Shown here: in pieces, positions 17,538 through 29,162 of the stretch
Position numbering within the stretch: the first letter of the stretch is position 1
Layout: the number at the start of each line of letters is the position of its first letter
Assembly: GCA_014239365.1 (NCBI GenBank)
Contig: JAAZZB010000003.1
Span: forward strand, 38,465-102,464
DNA length: 64,000 bases
Direction of reading: 5' to 3'
Source of the DNA: Verrucomicrobiia bacterium
GTDB taxonomy: Bacteria > Verrucomicrobiota > Verrucomicrobiia > Limisphaerales > UBA1100
The notes under the pieces: generated by a model
Seen by the model: the letters and a program-made list of their open reading frames with translations, nothing else
Told to the model about the DNA's origin: nothing
Database searches by the model: none
Made by a program: the position numbers and the translations under genes

Positions 17538-19928
17538 TCAGTCTTCGGACAGTAATTTAATCGCGTCAGTCGCCTCTTCGAACAAACCTGAGAGCTCAGG
17601 TTGACCCGCGAAATGGTAAGAAACGAACCGCGCGCCGACGTTTTCGGTTCGGTTGAAAAAATAGCATGCGTTTTTTTCCGTCTGCGGCGACGCGCTAACT
17701 TGGACAAGAGGCAGGAGTTTCAATGCACTGCCCTGATCCCCGTTAATGATATAGAGGCTATCGACGGCAAGGCACTGAGACATCGCGCGTGATTCTTTCA
17801 GAAACTCACTATTACTGCCCCTCAGAATCGCGATTTCAGTCTCATAAACACCTTTGCGCAGCCTGCAATGGAGCGCATTCACAATCACAGAATTATTCCA
17901 GACATCAGCCATAGCCTGCCGCAGTTTTTCCACTTGCCCGAGGAGTTGCTCATTGCGGAGTTTCGCTTCTTCTTGGCTTACGACACCACCATGCCCGCTC
18001 CAATCGTTGCGCATTTTGTTTGTCGTTTGTAGAACCGCAGCAATATCTTTGCAGCAAAGAAGCCTGGGGAGCTCGAGCGTTGAATCGAAATATATTGCTG
18101 CACAGATCGCCCTGTCGTTCTTTGCATCTTCCATCTTCTTTGCGTTCTCTTGAAGGAGTATCCGAGTCTGTTTCCCTAGGTATTCCACCACCAACTTCCA
18201 AGTGCCGAAAGTTGCGCGTTGAAAACTTAGATTTTGCTTCGCCATCGCCTCTTTCAGTTTTTGTTTGTGCGGTTCATAGAGTAAGCGGTTTTCGCTGAAC
18301 GCACTGAGTAGAATCACGCTGATGAATTCGGCTGACGCTTCGAAGTAGTGGAGAAGATGTTCGTGCCTCGTTTTGTAATCATCACTTGGCGTCGCCTGCC
18401 ATGCGCGAAGAATCGACGCCAGAGGAAACGGAATCGTTTCAAACCATTGATCCAATCCCAGGCTAGCTTGTTCTTTAAGGTTGCTCGCCAATCGTGAGGA
18501 AAAATTGCTGAGCCGATCATCAACAAGGTCGGCAGACTTTGGATTTCTCCACAAGTCGCGCCTCAATTCAGACAAGTCGTTCTGAAGGCTGAGCAAGGTG
18601 TTTTCCTCGCCAGACAGACGAGCTTCAATTTCAAGCATCTTCTGTTGCGTTTCCAAGTCGGGAATCAAGACTTGGAGCTTCTTCAGGGTTTGCTTGTTCA
18701 GCTTGGGTATGGTGGTTCCCGACTTTCCCCATTCTCGCATCTTCTTACCCAGTTCCGAGTTGAGGAATTGAGCAATAAACGTGGCGTGAGATCTTGATGA
18801 ATCGACAACGACTTGGGCGTAGTTTTGCGCCTTCAATGTCAACTCGTCAATCGAGTCGACGACGTCGCTTTGTCCGATCATAGGGACGAATACAGCGTTA
18901 GACGCCACCGGAAATTTGAATCCATCCCCATGCCGTCCGAGGTTAATCTCGGTTGCTAGTTCCTCGAGAACTACCGCCGGGAATCCGATCTGCTTACGGG
19001 CCGATTCGAAGTAGTCTCCTGCGCGAAGCGAATCAATACCCCGAAACTCAAGTGCATCGACGTAGTGCCCGAGCTCAACAGCGCCTCCCTCTTCACCTTT
19101 TGCAAAGTTCTCGAGTATTTGCACGTTCGTCTTCTGGTCGCTGGATAACTGTGCGACGAACATTTTCTTGTTTGCCCCTTTCCTAACGACCAAGAGGTAA
19201 GCGCGGATTGATGAGTAGGCCGCAAACGAGCCGGGAGGAAGAGCGAGCGCAGCCTCCGCGCTGAAGCCGAGATCTGAAAAGTGCTTTAGAATGGAACGAC
19301 CGGAGAAAAAGAACGAAGGCGGCACAACGAACAGTCCCACACCGTTCTCAGAAAGCCGAGCCGTAGTCGCAGCAAGTATCAAGTTGCCGAGTTCGTCCTT
19401 TAGCTCGATCGATTTCCCTGTCGTATTAAGCAGTGTCAATGATTCGCTGGTTCTGCCACCAAACGGCAGGGAACTAACAACGACGTCTATCGAGTCTTCG
19501 CACGTCTCCAACAAGGGCAGAGGTTGGCCGAGTGACCATTCCGCTTGGGGGAATAGCGTCTTCGCCAGTTCACCCTCTGAGGTGTTTATGTTGAATCCGA
19601 TGCATCGCTCTGCCGATGTTGCTTGCTGAGCAATGGCTAAAAGAGACCCTAAGCCAGCCCACGGGTCCAATATCGTGTTTGCGGAATGAGATGAGAGAAT
19701 CTTTGATATGACGGCGGGCAGAACAGGGGGAACCGGCATTGGCCCGCTGCGGGCGCCGAAAAACTCAGCGAGTAGATTTGTGACTTCTGGGATCTCGTGT
19801 TGTTGCGGGAGAAGCTGTCGTTCAGTCAAAATTGCTGCGAGTTCAGACGGAGCATAATTGGCTGAGTGCGTGGCGCGCTGCTCGTCGAGAATACGCCAGA
19901 GCTTGGATATAAAAGATTGCTCACTCAT
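17538..19928 (-). CDS. N6-methylase-like / HsdS-type TRD / possible HEPN fusion
   Basis: A 796-residue cytosolic protein. Residues 50-260 have the HsdM-like Rossmann pattern: motif I is D88-P-W-A-G-L-G-S-L-L, and the motif IV position reads D-V-V-V-S-S-L-P-F (148-156) where active N6-adenine methylases have N-P-P-F/Y, so Asn is Ser and the first Pro is Leu. Residues 310-462 resemble one HsdS target-recognition half plus coiled coil (FIAQFLNSELG, TTIPKLNKQTLKKLQVLIPDL). The C-terminal part holds R640-N-D-W-S-G-H646-G, which fits the R-x4-6-H ribonuclease motif of HEPN domains. The order suggests a defence effector guided by a non-catalytic methylase rather than a working type I enzyme. It sits between an hsdM/hsdS relic and a HigA-type gene. 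Function is unproven. Confidence 0.7.
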   Translation of the reverse strand: MSEQSFISKLWRILDEQRATHSANYAPSELAAILTERQLLPQQHEIPEVTNLLAEFFGARSGPMPVPPVLPAVISKILSSHSANTILDPWAGLGSLLAIAQQATSAERCIGFNINTSEGELAKTLFPQAEWSLGQPLPLLETCEDSIDVVVSSLPFGGRTSESLTLLNTTGKSIELKDELGNLILAATTARLSENGVGLFVVPPSFFFSGRSILKHFSDLGFSAEAALALPPGSFAAYSSIRAYLLVVRKGANKKMFVAQLSSDQKTNVQILENFAKGEEGGAVELGHYVDALEFRGIDSLRAGDYFESARKQIGFPAVVLEELATEINLGRHGDGFKFPVASNAVFVPMIGQSDVVDSIDELTLKAQNYAQVVVDSSRSHATFIAQFLNSELGKKMREWGKSGTTIPKLNKQTLKKLQVLIPDLETQQKMLEIEARLSGEENTLLSLQNDLSELRRDLWRNPKSADLVDDRLSNFSSRLASNLKEQASLGLDQWFETIPFPLASILRAWQATPSDDYKTRHEHLLHYFEASAEFISVILLSAFSENRLLYEPHKQKLKEAMAKQNLSFQRATFGTWKLVVEYLGKQTRILLQENAKKMEDAKNDRAICAAIYFDSTLELPRLLCCKDIAAVLQTTNKMRNDWSGHGGVVSQEEAKLRNEQLLGQVEKLRQAMADVWNNSVIVNALHCRLRKGVYETEIAILRGSNSEFLKESRAMSQCLAVDSLYIINGDQGSALKLLPLVQVSASPQTEKNACYFFNRTENVGARFVSYHFAGQPELSGLFEEATDAIKLLSED

Positions 19929-20214
19929 GAGATTTCAATTGGAAGTTGAGTTCGTGAACGCGAGTCTTCGCGTTCATCAGTTCGTTACGGAGTGTTCGGA
20001 AGAGGCCTTGGAGTTGGTCCCGCTTTTGTCCGGCCACTACGATTTTACGATTTAGCGATTTGTCGCACGTTGCGATTTCGGGCTGCTCGGGATCGTCCGG
20101 CTGGAGGGGGAGGATGAAGTCCTTGTATTTCGGTGCGTCCTTGGCTCCGCGGATGGAGCAGGCGGCATTCCAAATCCAAGTCTCGAGTGATTTACCGTTT
20201 TGCAGGTCAGGCAT
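19921..20214 (-). pseudogene. Type I restriction relic: hsdM start joined to hsdS end
   Basis: The start at 20214 gives 97 residues. Residues 8-37 match the invariant start of HsdM (SLETWIWNAACSIRG...APKYKDFILPL). Instead of continuing into the HsdM N-domain, the frame passes into a stretch ending GQKRDQLQGLFRTLRNELM-NAKTRV, which is the typical C-terminal tail of HsdS (RRDALQALFxTLLHELMTGKxRV). A large in-frame deletion that removed most of hsdM and hsdS is the simplest reading. The stop overlaps the start of the methylase-like fusion by 8 bp, as in real hsd operons. The longer open frame upstream is only the antisense of icd. Confidence 0.6.
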
Positions 20215-20268
20215 ATGACTGCGTGATTTTACCGATTGGCCGAGGATTTGTCGATGAATGGATATTGA

Positions 20269-22575
<2,307 letters not shown>

Positions 22576-22578
22576 CGG

Positions 22579-23079
22579 CTATCGCCGGTAAAAATCCACC
22601 CAACTGATCCGCACTTCGTTTGCGCCTTTGAGGGCGGCAGGCGGGAGGGTGACCTCGTAATAGCCCGGTTGATTGTGGCGGTATTTGCCTTCGAGCGGTT
22701 TGCCGGCAGGATTGCATAGACGCACATTGAGCGCATCGCGTTTGATCACTTTTTTGCCGATGGTCACACTGATCCCTTCGAGCCCTTTGAGCTGTAGGCG
22801 CAGCACAATCTTGGGTGGCCAATCGCCGCGCGCCAGCCGAAGTGTGCCACCGCCGATACCGGTGCCGTCCGTAATCTCCACGCCAACAACACCCCCGCCA
22901 AGGGCGAGAAATCGCATGCGCCGCGGCTTGCCGTGTGGGCCTTTTTCTTTGTAATCCAGCTCCAACGTCCGGGCTTTCGTTTTCAAAGTTGCCTGCTTGG
23001 CCGGTGGTTTCCCCTGTTCTTCCGCGCGAAATTCGCTGCCCGCCATCAAGCTCAGGCTAATCAATAATAATGTTTTCAT
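22579..23079 (-). CDS. Secreted hypothetical protein
   Basis: A 166-residue protein with a Sec signal peptide (about 1-19). The mature part looks all-beta: TLELDYKEKGPHGKPRRMRFL, a central glycine-rich DGTGIGGGTLRL, and a terminal EVRISWVDFYRR that is often seen in PVC proteins with jelly-roll folds. I do not recognise a named family. It overlaps the stop of the DUF1801 gene by ATGA, so the two are cotranscribed and perhaps translationally coupled, but the partner is cytosolic and the link is unclear. Confidence 0.7.
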   Translation of the reverse strand: MKTLLLISLSLMAGSEFRAEEQGKPPAKQATLKTKARTLELDYKEKGPHGKPRRMRFLALGGGVVGVEITDGTGIGGGTLRLARGDWPPKIVLRLQLKGLEGISVTIGKKVIKRDALNVRLCNPAGKPLEGKYRHNQPGYYEVTLPPAALKGANEVRISWVDFYRR

Positions 23080-23588
23080 TTTGCTGCTGCCTTTCCGCGC
23101 TTGGCACGTTTCTTGGAAACTTTTTTGGCAGATTTAGTTTGTGCGAGGGTGGCCTCGTAACCGGCGATGTATTTTTTCATCGGAAACCGTTTCACGGCTT
23201 GGCCGATGACTTCCAGTGGCACGTCCTCAATTTTTTTGAAGCGCACGCACGACTTGCCCATGTCGAGTTTCTTGCCGGTTTTTTTCCACGCCTCCACAAA
23301 CCATTTGCACTGTGCTTCGTCCATGTAAATTCCCATCCCGTAAAACGCCATGTGATTTTTTTGTGATGCTACTGAAACATACGGCAGCGGTTGATCGGGC
23401 TGGCAATGATAGCCGGAAGGATACACTGAATGCGGAACGACATAACCGATCATCCCCCATTGCATGACCTCCTCATAACCTTTGGGTAAATTTTTCAGAA
23501 TCACCGCGCGTAATGCGCTAATGGCCTCGCGCCGATCCGGCGGTAGTTCCTTCAGATAGTTAGCAACGGTAGTGGCTTTGCTTTGCAT
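23076..23588 (-). CDS. DUF1801 (YdhG-like) protein
   Basis: A 170-residue cytosolic protein. The DUF1801 fold is seen in 'VANYLKELPPDRREAISALR', the central QWGMIGYVVP and YHCQ, ASQKNHMAFYGMGIY, and DMGKSCVRFKKIEDVPLEVI. The last 25 residues are a lysine/alanine-rich basic tail. These proteins have a frataxin-like or YdhG fold, and their role is not established. It is the first gene of a two-gene unit with the secreted protein downstream, overlapping by 4 bp. Confidence 0.88.
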   Translation of the reverse strand: MQSKATTVANYLKELPPDRREAISALRAVILKNLPKGYEEVMQWGMIGYVVPHSVYPSGYHCQPDQPLPYVSVASQKNHMAFYGMGIYMDEAQCKWFVEAWKKTGKKLDMGKSCVRFKKIEDVPLEVIGQAVKRFPMKKYIAGYEATLAQTKSAKKVSKKRAKRGKAAAK

Positions 23589-23624
23589 AGCAAAAGAATG
23601 AAATCGACCGCGCCGCTTGTCAAC

Positions 23625-25061
23625 TCACGGTGTGGGTCGTTTCAAATCGTTGTCGCGAAGGGCTTTTAGTTTTGCGGCAAGTCGCGCTTTGAATTGGGCA
23701 ACGGTTTTTTGGTGGGTCGGTTTGTTGGCGAGGTTGGTGTATTGGTTGGGGTCGGCTTTCATATCGAACAGTTCGATGCCGCGCTTTGCGTTTTCGCCGT
23801 ATTGAATGTACGCCCAGTGTTCATCGCGCAACAGAAAGCCTTGGCGCGAGGGGGCCACGCTGAAGGCGGTGGTGCGGGCTTCGTGTTTGGGATCCTGCAG
23901 CATTGGAGAAATATCTTTGCCCTGCAGACGGGCTTGCGCGGGGAGGCTGCAAAGGCTGGCGACCGTGGGATAAAGATCGAGCAACTCCACGAAGGATTTG
24001 CAGACGGCGGGTTTTTGGCCGGGCACACTGATGATCAGCGGCACTTGGGCGGACTCATCGCGCAGGCTGACCTTGGCCCAAAAATCATGCTCGCCGAGAT
24101 GGTAGCCGTGGTCGCTGGTGAAGATGACGATAGTGCGATCGGCCACTCCGGATTTTTTCAGCGCGGCCATCACCTTGCCCACTTGGGCATCCATAAACGC
24201 CACCGAAGCGTAGTAACCGCCAACGGCTTTTTTCTGGCGGCGAATATCCATTTTCATATTCACGCTGGTTTTGTAATTGATACCCGCCTTCGGGATGTCA
24301 TCCCAGTTACCTTTAATTTTTGGCGGCAGTTTCATTTTTGAATAAGGCAGAAACGGCTCGTAATATTTTTTGGGCGCGACAAAAGGCACGTGCGGTCGCA
24401 CAAACCCAACCGCCAAAAAGAACGGCTTGCCTTTGTGTTGATCAATCAACGCGCACGCTTTGGCGGCGGTTTTGCCATCCGAATGCACGAGGTCATCGCC
24501 ATTCGCCTCCACCACCACGAAGGTGTTGCCGCCCACCACGGGGCGTTTGCCATTGGGATTGCCCTCGAGCGTCTCGCCTTTGCCGGGTGCTTTCCATTCG
24601 GGGCCGGGGCTGTTGAAGCGTTCCGTCCAGCTCGCCGCGTCATCCGCGCCATGCCCGCCGCCTTCGATGCCGCCGGGCACACCCATATGATAAATCTTAC
24701 TCACGCGCGCGGAATAGTAGCCGTTGTTTTTGAAATGCTGCGGCCAAGTCACGCGATCCCCAATCGCCGGTCGCGGACTTTTGTAGCCGAGCACCCCAAT
24801 CGCGTGCGGATAATAACCCGTCAAAAACGAAGCCCGCGACGGCCCGCAATACGTCCCCTGACAATACGCGCGCGTGAAGCGCGTCCCTCGCGCGGCAATG
24901 GCATCAATGTTCGGCGTTTTGCAAACCGTGTTGCCGTAGCATGATAGCGCGGTGGAAGTGAGATCATCAGAAATGATAAACAGCACATTATATTTCGGCG
25001 CGGCAGCAGCGGGCCATCCCACGGCCATCGCGGCCAATGCAAAAAAGAGGATTCGTTTCAC
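23625..25061 (-). CDS. Secreted iduronate-2-sulfatase-like sulfatase (CGPSR)
   Basis: A 478-residue sulfatase starting at a GTG (MKRILFFALAAMAVG, signal peptide about 1-20). Metal ligands ISDDL lack the usual YGD right after them, as in the iduronate-2-sulfatase group. The formylglycine motif is C72-G-P-S-R-A-S-F-L-T-G. PHVPFVAPKKY, FTSDHGYHLGEHDFWAK and ELYDLYPTVASL-like segments match iduronate/choline-sulfatase relatives. Substrates are likely O-sulfated uronates or similar sugars. The start is 85 bp from the divergent start of the second DUF1592 gene, so they may share a control region. Confidence 0.93.
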   Translation of the reverse strand: MKRILFFALAAMAVGWPAAAAPKYNVLFIISDDLTSTALSCYGNTVCKTPNIDAIAARGTRFTRAYCQGTYCGPSRASFLTGYYPHAIGVLGYKSPRPAIGDRVTWPQHFKNNGYYSARVSKIYHMGVPGGIEGGGHGADDAASWTERFNSPGPEWKAPGKGETLEGNPNGKRPVVGGNTFVVVEANGDDLVHSDGKTAAKACALIDQHKGKPFFLAVGFVRPHVPFVAPKKYYEPFLPYSKMKLPPKIKGNWDDIPKAGINYKTSVNMKMDIRRQKKAVGGYYASVAFMDAQVGKVMAALKKSGVADRTIVIFTSDHGYHLGEHDFWAKVSLRDESAQVPLIISVPGQKPAVCKSFVELLDLYPTVASLCSLPAQARLQGKDISPMLQDPKHEARTTAFSVAPSRQGFLLRDEHWAYIQYGENAKRGIELFDMKADPNQYTNLANKPTHQKTVAQFKARLAAKLKALRDNDLKRPTP

Positions 25062-25146
25062 GGGCCAAACTTACCGCCCCGGAGTACGCTTGTCGCCTGA
25101 AAACGCTTCCCGTCGGGTCAGTTTACTGGTCGAATGTTCCCACGGA

Positions 25147-27747
25147 ATGATGAGTCCAAATTTAGGTATGCGATTGGCGTTTTTTATGGGTTGCGTTGGG
25201 GTGATGTTCTCAGCAACTGCGGAACGGGTGGCTTCGGGGTTGGTGGTATTTTATGATTTTGGATCAGCGCAAGGCGCGGTTGTGCGGGATCGTTCGGACG
25301 TGAAGCCGGCCATTGATTTGAAAATCGCTGCGCCCCAAAATGTGCAGCGCACGAAAGGTTCGCTGAAAATTCACAAGGGCACCGTGATTCGCTCGACGCA
25401 GCCGCCCGCGCGGCTAATCGGTGCCGTGAAACGCTCCGGCGAAATCACCATCGAAGCGTGGCTGCAACCGGCCAACGTTTCGCAGGACGGACCGGCACGG
25501 ATTGTCACGTTGTCCAAAGATACTTCGGAACGCAACTTCACGCTCGGGCAGGAAAAAAACCTCTTCGACGCGCGATTGCGCACGAGCCGTTCGAGCAACA
25601 ACGGCATCCCCTCCACCGCCACGCCCGCGCGTAGTCTTGCCGCGCGACTCACGCACATTGTCTTCACGCGCGACCGCGCGGGACGCACCACCATTTTTCT
25701 CGATGGCAAGCGCCGCGCCAATCAAACCATCGCCGGCAATTTTGCCAACTGGAACAACGACTACACCCTCGCGCTGGGCAACGAGCTGAGCAATGAACGG
25801 CCGTGGCTGGGCACGTTTCATTTGGTGGCGATTTACGATCGCAGCCTTTCGGCGGCAGAGGTGACGCAAAATTTCAAGGCGGGCCCGCAAGGCAAAGTGG
25901 ATCGCGCCGCCCTCGCAAAAGCCGAAAACATCGAATTATTCGAAACAAAAATTGCGCCATTGCTCGCCAAACATTGCCTCGAATGTCACGACCCCGCCAC
26001 GCGCAAAGGCAAGCTCGATCTCACGCAAAAAGTCACGGCCTTTGCCGATGGCGAAACCATCGTGCCGGGCAAATCCAGCGCGAGCCTGATTTGGGAAGTG
26101 GTTTCGGAAAATGAAATGCCGAAGAAACGCACGTCACTTTCAACCGCCGAAAAGGCTGCGCTCAAGCAATGGATCGACGGCGGCGCGCAATGGTCGCTCG
26201 CGCGCATCGATCCCGCTGTGTACGTGCACGGCGAGCCATCGCACGCGAATTGGATTCGCCGCCTCACCGTGGCCGAGTACATCGCCACCGTGCGAGCAAG
26301 CACGGGGGTGAACATCGCCGCCGAAGCGCGCCAACTGCTGCCGCCCGATGTGCGCGCCGATGGATTTTCCAACACCGCTTACAATCTCAACGTGGGGCTC
26401 AAGCACATCAATGCTTACACGCAATTGGCGGGGATCATCGCGAAACAAATGGATGCGCAAAAATTTGCCGCGCGCTTTTCGCGTAGTCGCAATGTGACCG
26501 ATAAAGTGATGCGTCCGTTGGTGGAGGCGATGGGTAAATGGCTGCTACGCGGGCCGTTGAACGACCGCGAGATTGTCGTGTACCGCGGCATCACCACCAC
26601 CGTGGTGGCCAATGGTGGCGGGTTTGATGAAGCAGTGCGGTTGGTTATCGAAGCGATGCTGCAATCGCCGCGCTTTATTTATCGCATCGAGAATCAACAA
26701 ACCGAAGGGCCGGTGGGCGGTTATGAATTGGCCTCGCGTTTGAGTTATCTTGTTTGGGGCGCGCCGCCCGATGCCGCGCTATACGCCGCCGCGGAAAAGG
26801 GCGAGTTGGCCAATGCCGCCAAACTGGAGGAGCACGTGCAGCGGATGTTGAAAGATTCGCGCGCGGTGGATCGCTCCGTGCAGTTTGTGAGCGAATGGCT
26901 TAACCTCAATCACCTCGCCAATCTTCGCCCCGACAAAACGCGTTTCCCAAACTGGACTCCCGCATTGGCCGTCGATATGCGCGCGGAGACGATTGCGTTT
27001 TTTAAGGAAGTGGTTTGGAAACAAAACCGGCCGCTCGGCGATTTGCTCAACGCGCAAGTCACCTTCCTCACGCCGGCATTAGCGCGGCATTATCAAATGC
27101 CAAAAATCAAATCCGGAAACGGTCCAACCCGCTACGACCTCGCCGGCATTCCCGCGCGCGGGGGGTTACTCACCCACGGCAGCGTGCTCACCGTGGGCGG
27201 CGATGGCGCCTCGATGGTCACGCGCGGCCTCTTCGTGATGCACGATTTACTGCGCGGCGTGGTGAACGATCCGCCGCCGTGCGTGGACACCACCCCCGTG
27301 CCCACCAAACTTGGCCTCACCCAACGCGCCATCGCCGCGCAACGCATCGCCAACAAACAATGCGGCGGCTGCCACAGCAAATTTGAACCGCTCGCTTTTG
27401 GCTTAGAAAAATACGATGGCCTCGGCGCGTTTTTTGAGAAAGATCCGCACGGCAATCCCCTTCGCGAAGACGGCCAAATCCTTTTCCCCGGGGCCGCCCA
27501 ATCCATCGCCTACAAAACCTCCGCCGAACTCATGAACCAACTCGCCGCCAGCAATCGCGTGCGGCTTAGCATCACCTGGAAGCTCGCCCAATTCGCCGTC
27601 GGCCGCCCCCTCGGCGCCCGCGATGCACGCACCATTGACAAAATTCACCTCGCCGCCCAAAAACAAGGCGGCACATATCACGCCCTCATCACCGCCATCG
27701 CAATGAGCGATTTGACGCGAACCACGCAAACTGAGCACAGCAAATGA
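25147..27747 (+). CDS. LamG / planctomycete cytochrome / DUF1592-DUF1588-DUF1585 protein
   Basis: The frame is open from 24952, but that overlaps the divergent sulfatase, so I use the ATG at 25147; the ATG at 25168 (MRLAFFMGCVGVMFSATA) would also give a signal peptide. About 866 residues. The order is: a concanavalin/LamG domain (roughly residues 30-245; WLQPANVSQDG, IFLDGKRRANQT, YDRSLSAAEVTQNF), a cytochrome segment with CLECH at 277-281, DUF1592, then DUF1588 with CGGCH at 739-743 and FEPLAFGLEKYDGLG, and DUF1585. The lectin-like domain suggests binding of carbohydrate. It overlaps the DUF1552 gene by ATGA, as in the other copy of this pair. Confidence 0.9.
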   Translation: MMSPNLGMRLAFFMGCVGVMFSATAERVASGLVVFYDFGSAQGAVVRDRSDVKPAIDLKIAAPQNVQRTKGSLKIHKGTVIRSTQPPARLIGAVKRSGEITIEAWLQPANVSQDGPARIVTLSKDTSERNFTLGQEKNLFDARLRTSRSSNNGIPSTATPARSLAARLTHIVFTRDRAGRTTIFLDGKRRANQTIAGNFANWNNDYTLALGNELSNERPWLGTFHLVAIYDRSLSAAEVTQNFKAGPQGKVDRAALAKAENIELFETKIAPLLAKHCLECHDPATRKGKLDLTQKVTAFADGETIVPGKSSASLIWEVVSENEMPKKRTSLSTAEKAALKQWIDGGAQWSLARIDPAVYVHGEPSHANWIRRLTVAEYIATVRASTGVNIAAEARQLLPPDVRADGFSNTAYNLNVGLKHINAYTQLAGIIAKQMDAQKFAARFSRSRNVTDKVMRPLVEAMGKWLLRGPLNDREIVVYRGITTTVVANGGGFDEAVRLVIEAMLQSPRFIYRIENQQTEGPVGGYELASRLSYLVWGAPPDAALYAAAEKGELANAAKLEEHVQRMLKDSRAVDRSVQFVSEWLNLNHLANLRPDKTRFPNWTPALAVDMRAETIAFFKEVVWKQNRPLGDLLNAQVTFLTPALARHYQMPKIKSGNGPTRYDLAGIPARGGLLTHGSVLTVGGDGASMVTRGLFVMHDLLRGVVNDPPPCVDTTPVPTKLGLTQRAIAAQRIANKQCGGCHSKFEPLAFGLEKYDGLGAFFEKDPHGNPLREDGQILFPGAAQSIAYKTSAELMNQLAASNRVRLSITWKLAQFAVGRPLGARDARTIDKIHLAAQKQGGTYHALITAIAMSDLTRTTQTEHSK

Positions 27748-29156
27748 AAACCAAAATCAATCGCCGACAAATGTTGAAGGGTCTTGGCACGGTGGGCATT
27801 GGCTTGCCGTTGATCGAAGAAATGATCGCCGGCAATGCGTTGGGCGCGGCGAAGATGGCGGTGCCGGTGCGGGCGTTTAATGTTTTTTTTGGACTGGGAA
27901 TTCCGGCGCCGTTGCAGGCAGAGGGGTTTGCGGATGTGTTCGAGCCGTTGCAATCGCTCAGCAAAAAATTGCTCATTATGCGTAATGTGGATCACGTGCG
28001 CTGCGATGTGCGCGGGATCAATGCGCATTTTGATGGGGCGACGGGATCGTTCACCGCGCAGCCCGCGGGCGGCGAGGCCAAGGCGGGCGGGCCTTCGATT
28101 GATCAAGTGGTGCGGCACGCGCATCATCCCAAAGGGTTGCCAGCGGGGATGGTGCCCGCGTTGGTGGGCGGCACGTTTTTCCGGCGCAGCCGCGTGGGGC
28201 GCTATCATCACAGTTATAATCTGGACGGCACGGTAGCGGCGCGGATGCAGGAAAAGCCGCGCGATTTATTTGACCGCGTGTTCGGCACTTTCGCCAATGC
28301 AAACGATGCCGATGCGCGCGCGCAACGGCTCAAGCGCAGTGTGCTCGATTCGGTGGTGGATCAATATCGTTTTTACACCGGCCCCAATTCGCCGCTGGGC
28401 GCGGCTTCCAAATCGCGCGTGAAGGATCACCTCGATCGCATTCGAGAATTCGAGCAACGCGCGTTTGCGATGAAACATCAAAAAGGCAGCCCCGCATTGC
28501 CGCCGCGCTCGCGCGTGCCCCACGGTGGCCCGGCCGATCCGGGCGGCGAGGGCATCGACATTACGCTGGAGGAACTCACCACCGAGTGGCGGTTGCTCGC
28601 CGATCTTTATGCGTTGGCAATTGAGATGGATCGTGCGCGGTTTGGGGCCATTACGTTTCTTGCCGCGGGCGAACGCATTCGCCTCACAGGCGATTACAAA
28701 TTCAATGGTCGTTCGCGCTACACATTTGATGATTCAAAAATGCATCGGCGCGGTGGGTCGGCCGGATGCAGCCACGAGTGGTGGCACAAGTTCAGCGAAA
28801 AGAAAAAGAACGAGCAACTCCGCGCTCACGCGCATTTGAAAATGAATGAGCTGGCTTATTTATTGAAACGGCTCGACAGCACCAAGGAATCAAACGGGCG
28901 CAGCATTTTGGAGAACTCGATGATCACGATTTCCACTGAGTCCGGCGATGGCCGTCACAACGATGTGAAGCGCGAGCTATCCGGAATTTTTCACGCCATC
29001 ACCGGCGCAAACGGCCGTTTCAAGACCGGCCAAATCATGGATGTGAAAGCCGAAGGCATCGATGTGTACAACACCATGCTCGGCGCAATGGGCGCGAAGA
29101 CACGGCTCGGCCCGGCGAAGCGTCGGGGGAAATCCATTGATGGAATTCGGGTCTAA
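27744..29156 (+). CDS. DUF1552 protein, TAT-exported
   Basis: A 470-residue protein with a twin-arginine signal (N-R-R-Q-M-L-K-G). DUF1552 marks are 'VFFGLGIPAPLQAEGF', GGPSIDQVVR, YHHSYNLDG, FDRVFGTF, and the C-terminal SMITISTESGDGRHND with the metal-like residues of an alkaline-phosphatase-type core. The start overlaps the stop of the DUF1592/LamG gene by ATGA, so the gene order here is cytochrome then DUF1552, the reverse of the pair near 9-13 kb. Function is unknown, and periplasmic location is inferred from the TAT signal. Confidence 0.9.
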   Translation: MKTKINRRQMLKGLGTVGIGLPLIEEMIAGNALGAAKMAVPVRAFNVFFGLGIPAPLQAEGFADVFEPLQSLSKKLLIMRNVDHVRCDVRGINAHFDGATGSFTAQPAGGEAKAGGPSIDQVVRHAHHPKGLPAGMVPALVGGTFFRRSRVGRYHHSYNLDGTVAARMQEKPRDLFDRVFGTFANANDADARAQRLKRSVLDSVVDQYRFYTGPNSPLGAASKSRVKDHLDRIREFEQRAFAMKHQKGSPALPPRSRVPHGGPADPGGEGIDITLEELTTEWRLLADLYALAIEMDRARFGAITFLAAGERIRLTGDYKFNGRSRYTFDDSKMHRRGGSAGCSHEWWHKFSEKKKNEQLRAHAHLKMNELAYLLKRLDSTKESNGRSILENSMITISTESGDGRHNDVKRELSGIFHAITGANGRFKTGQIMDVKAEGIDVYNTMLGAMGAKTRLGPAKRRGKSIDGIRV

Positions 29157-29162
29157 CTCGAA

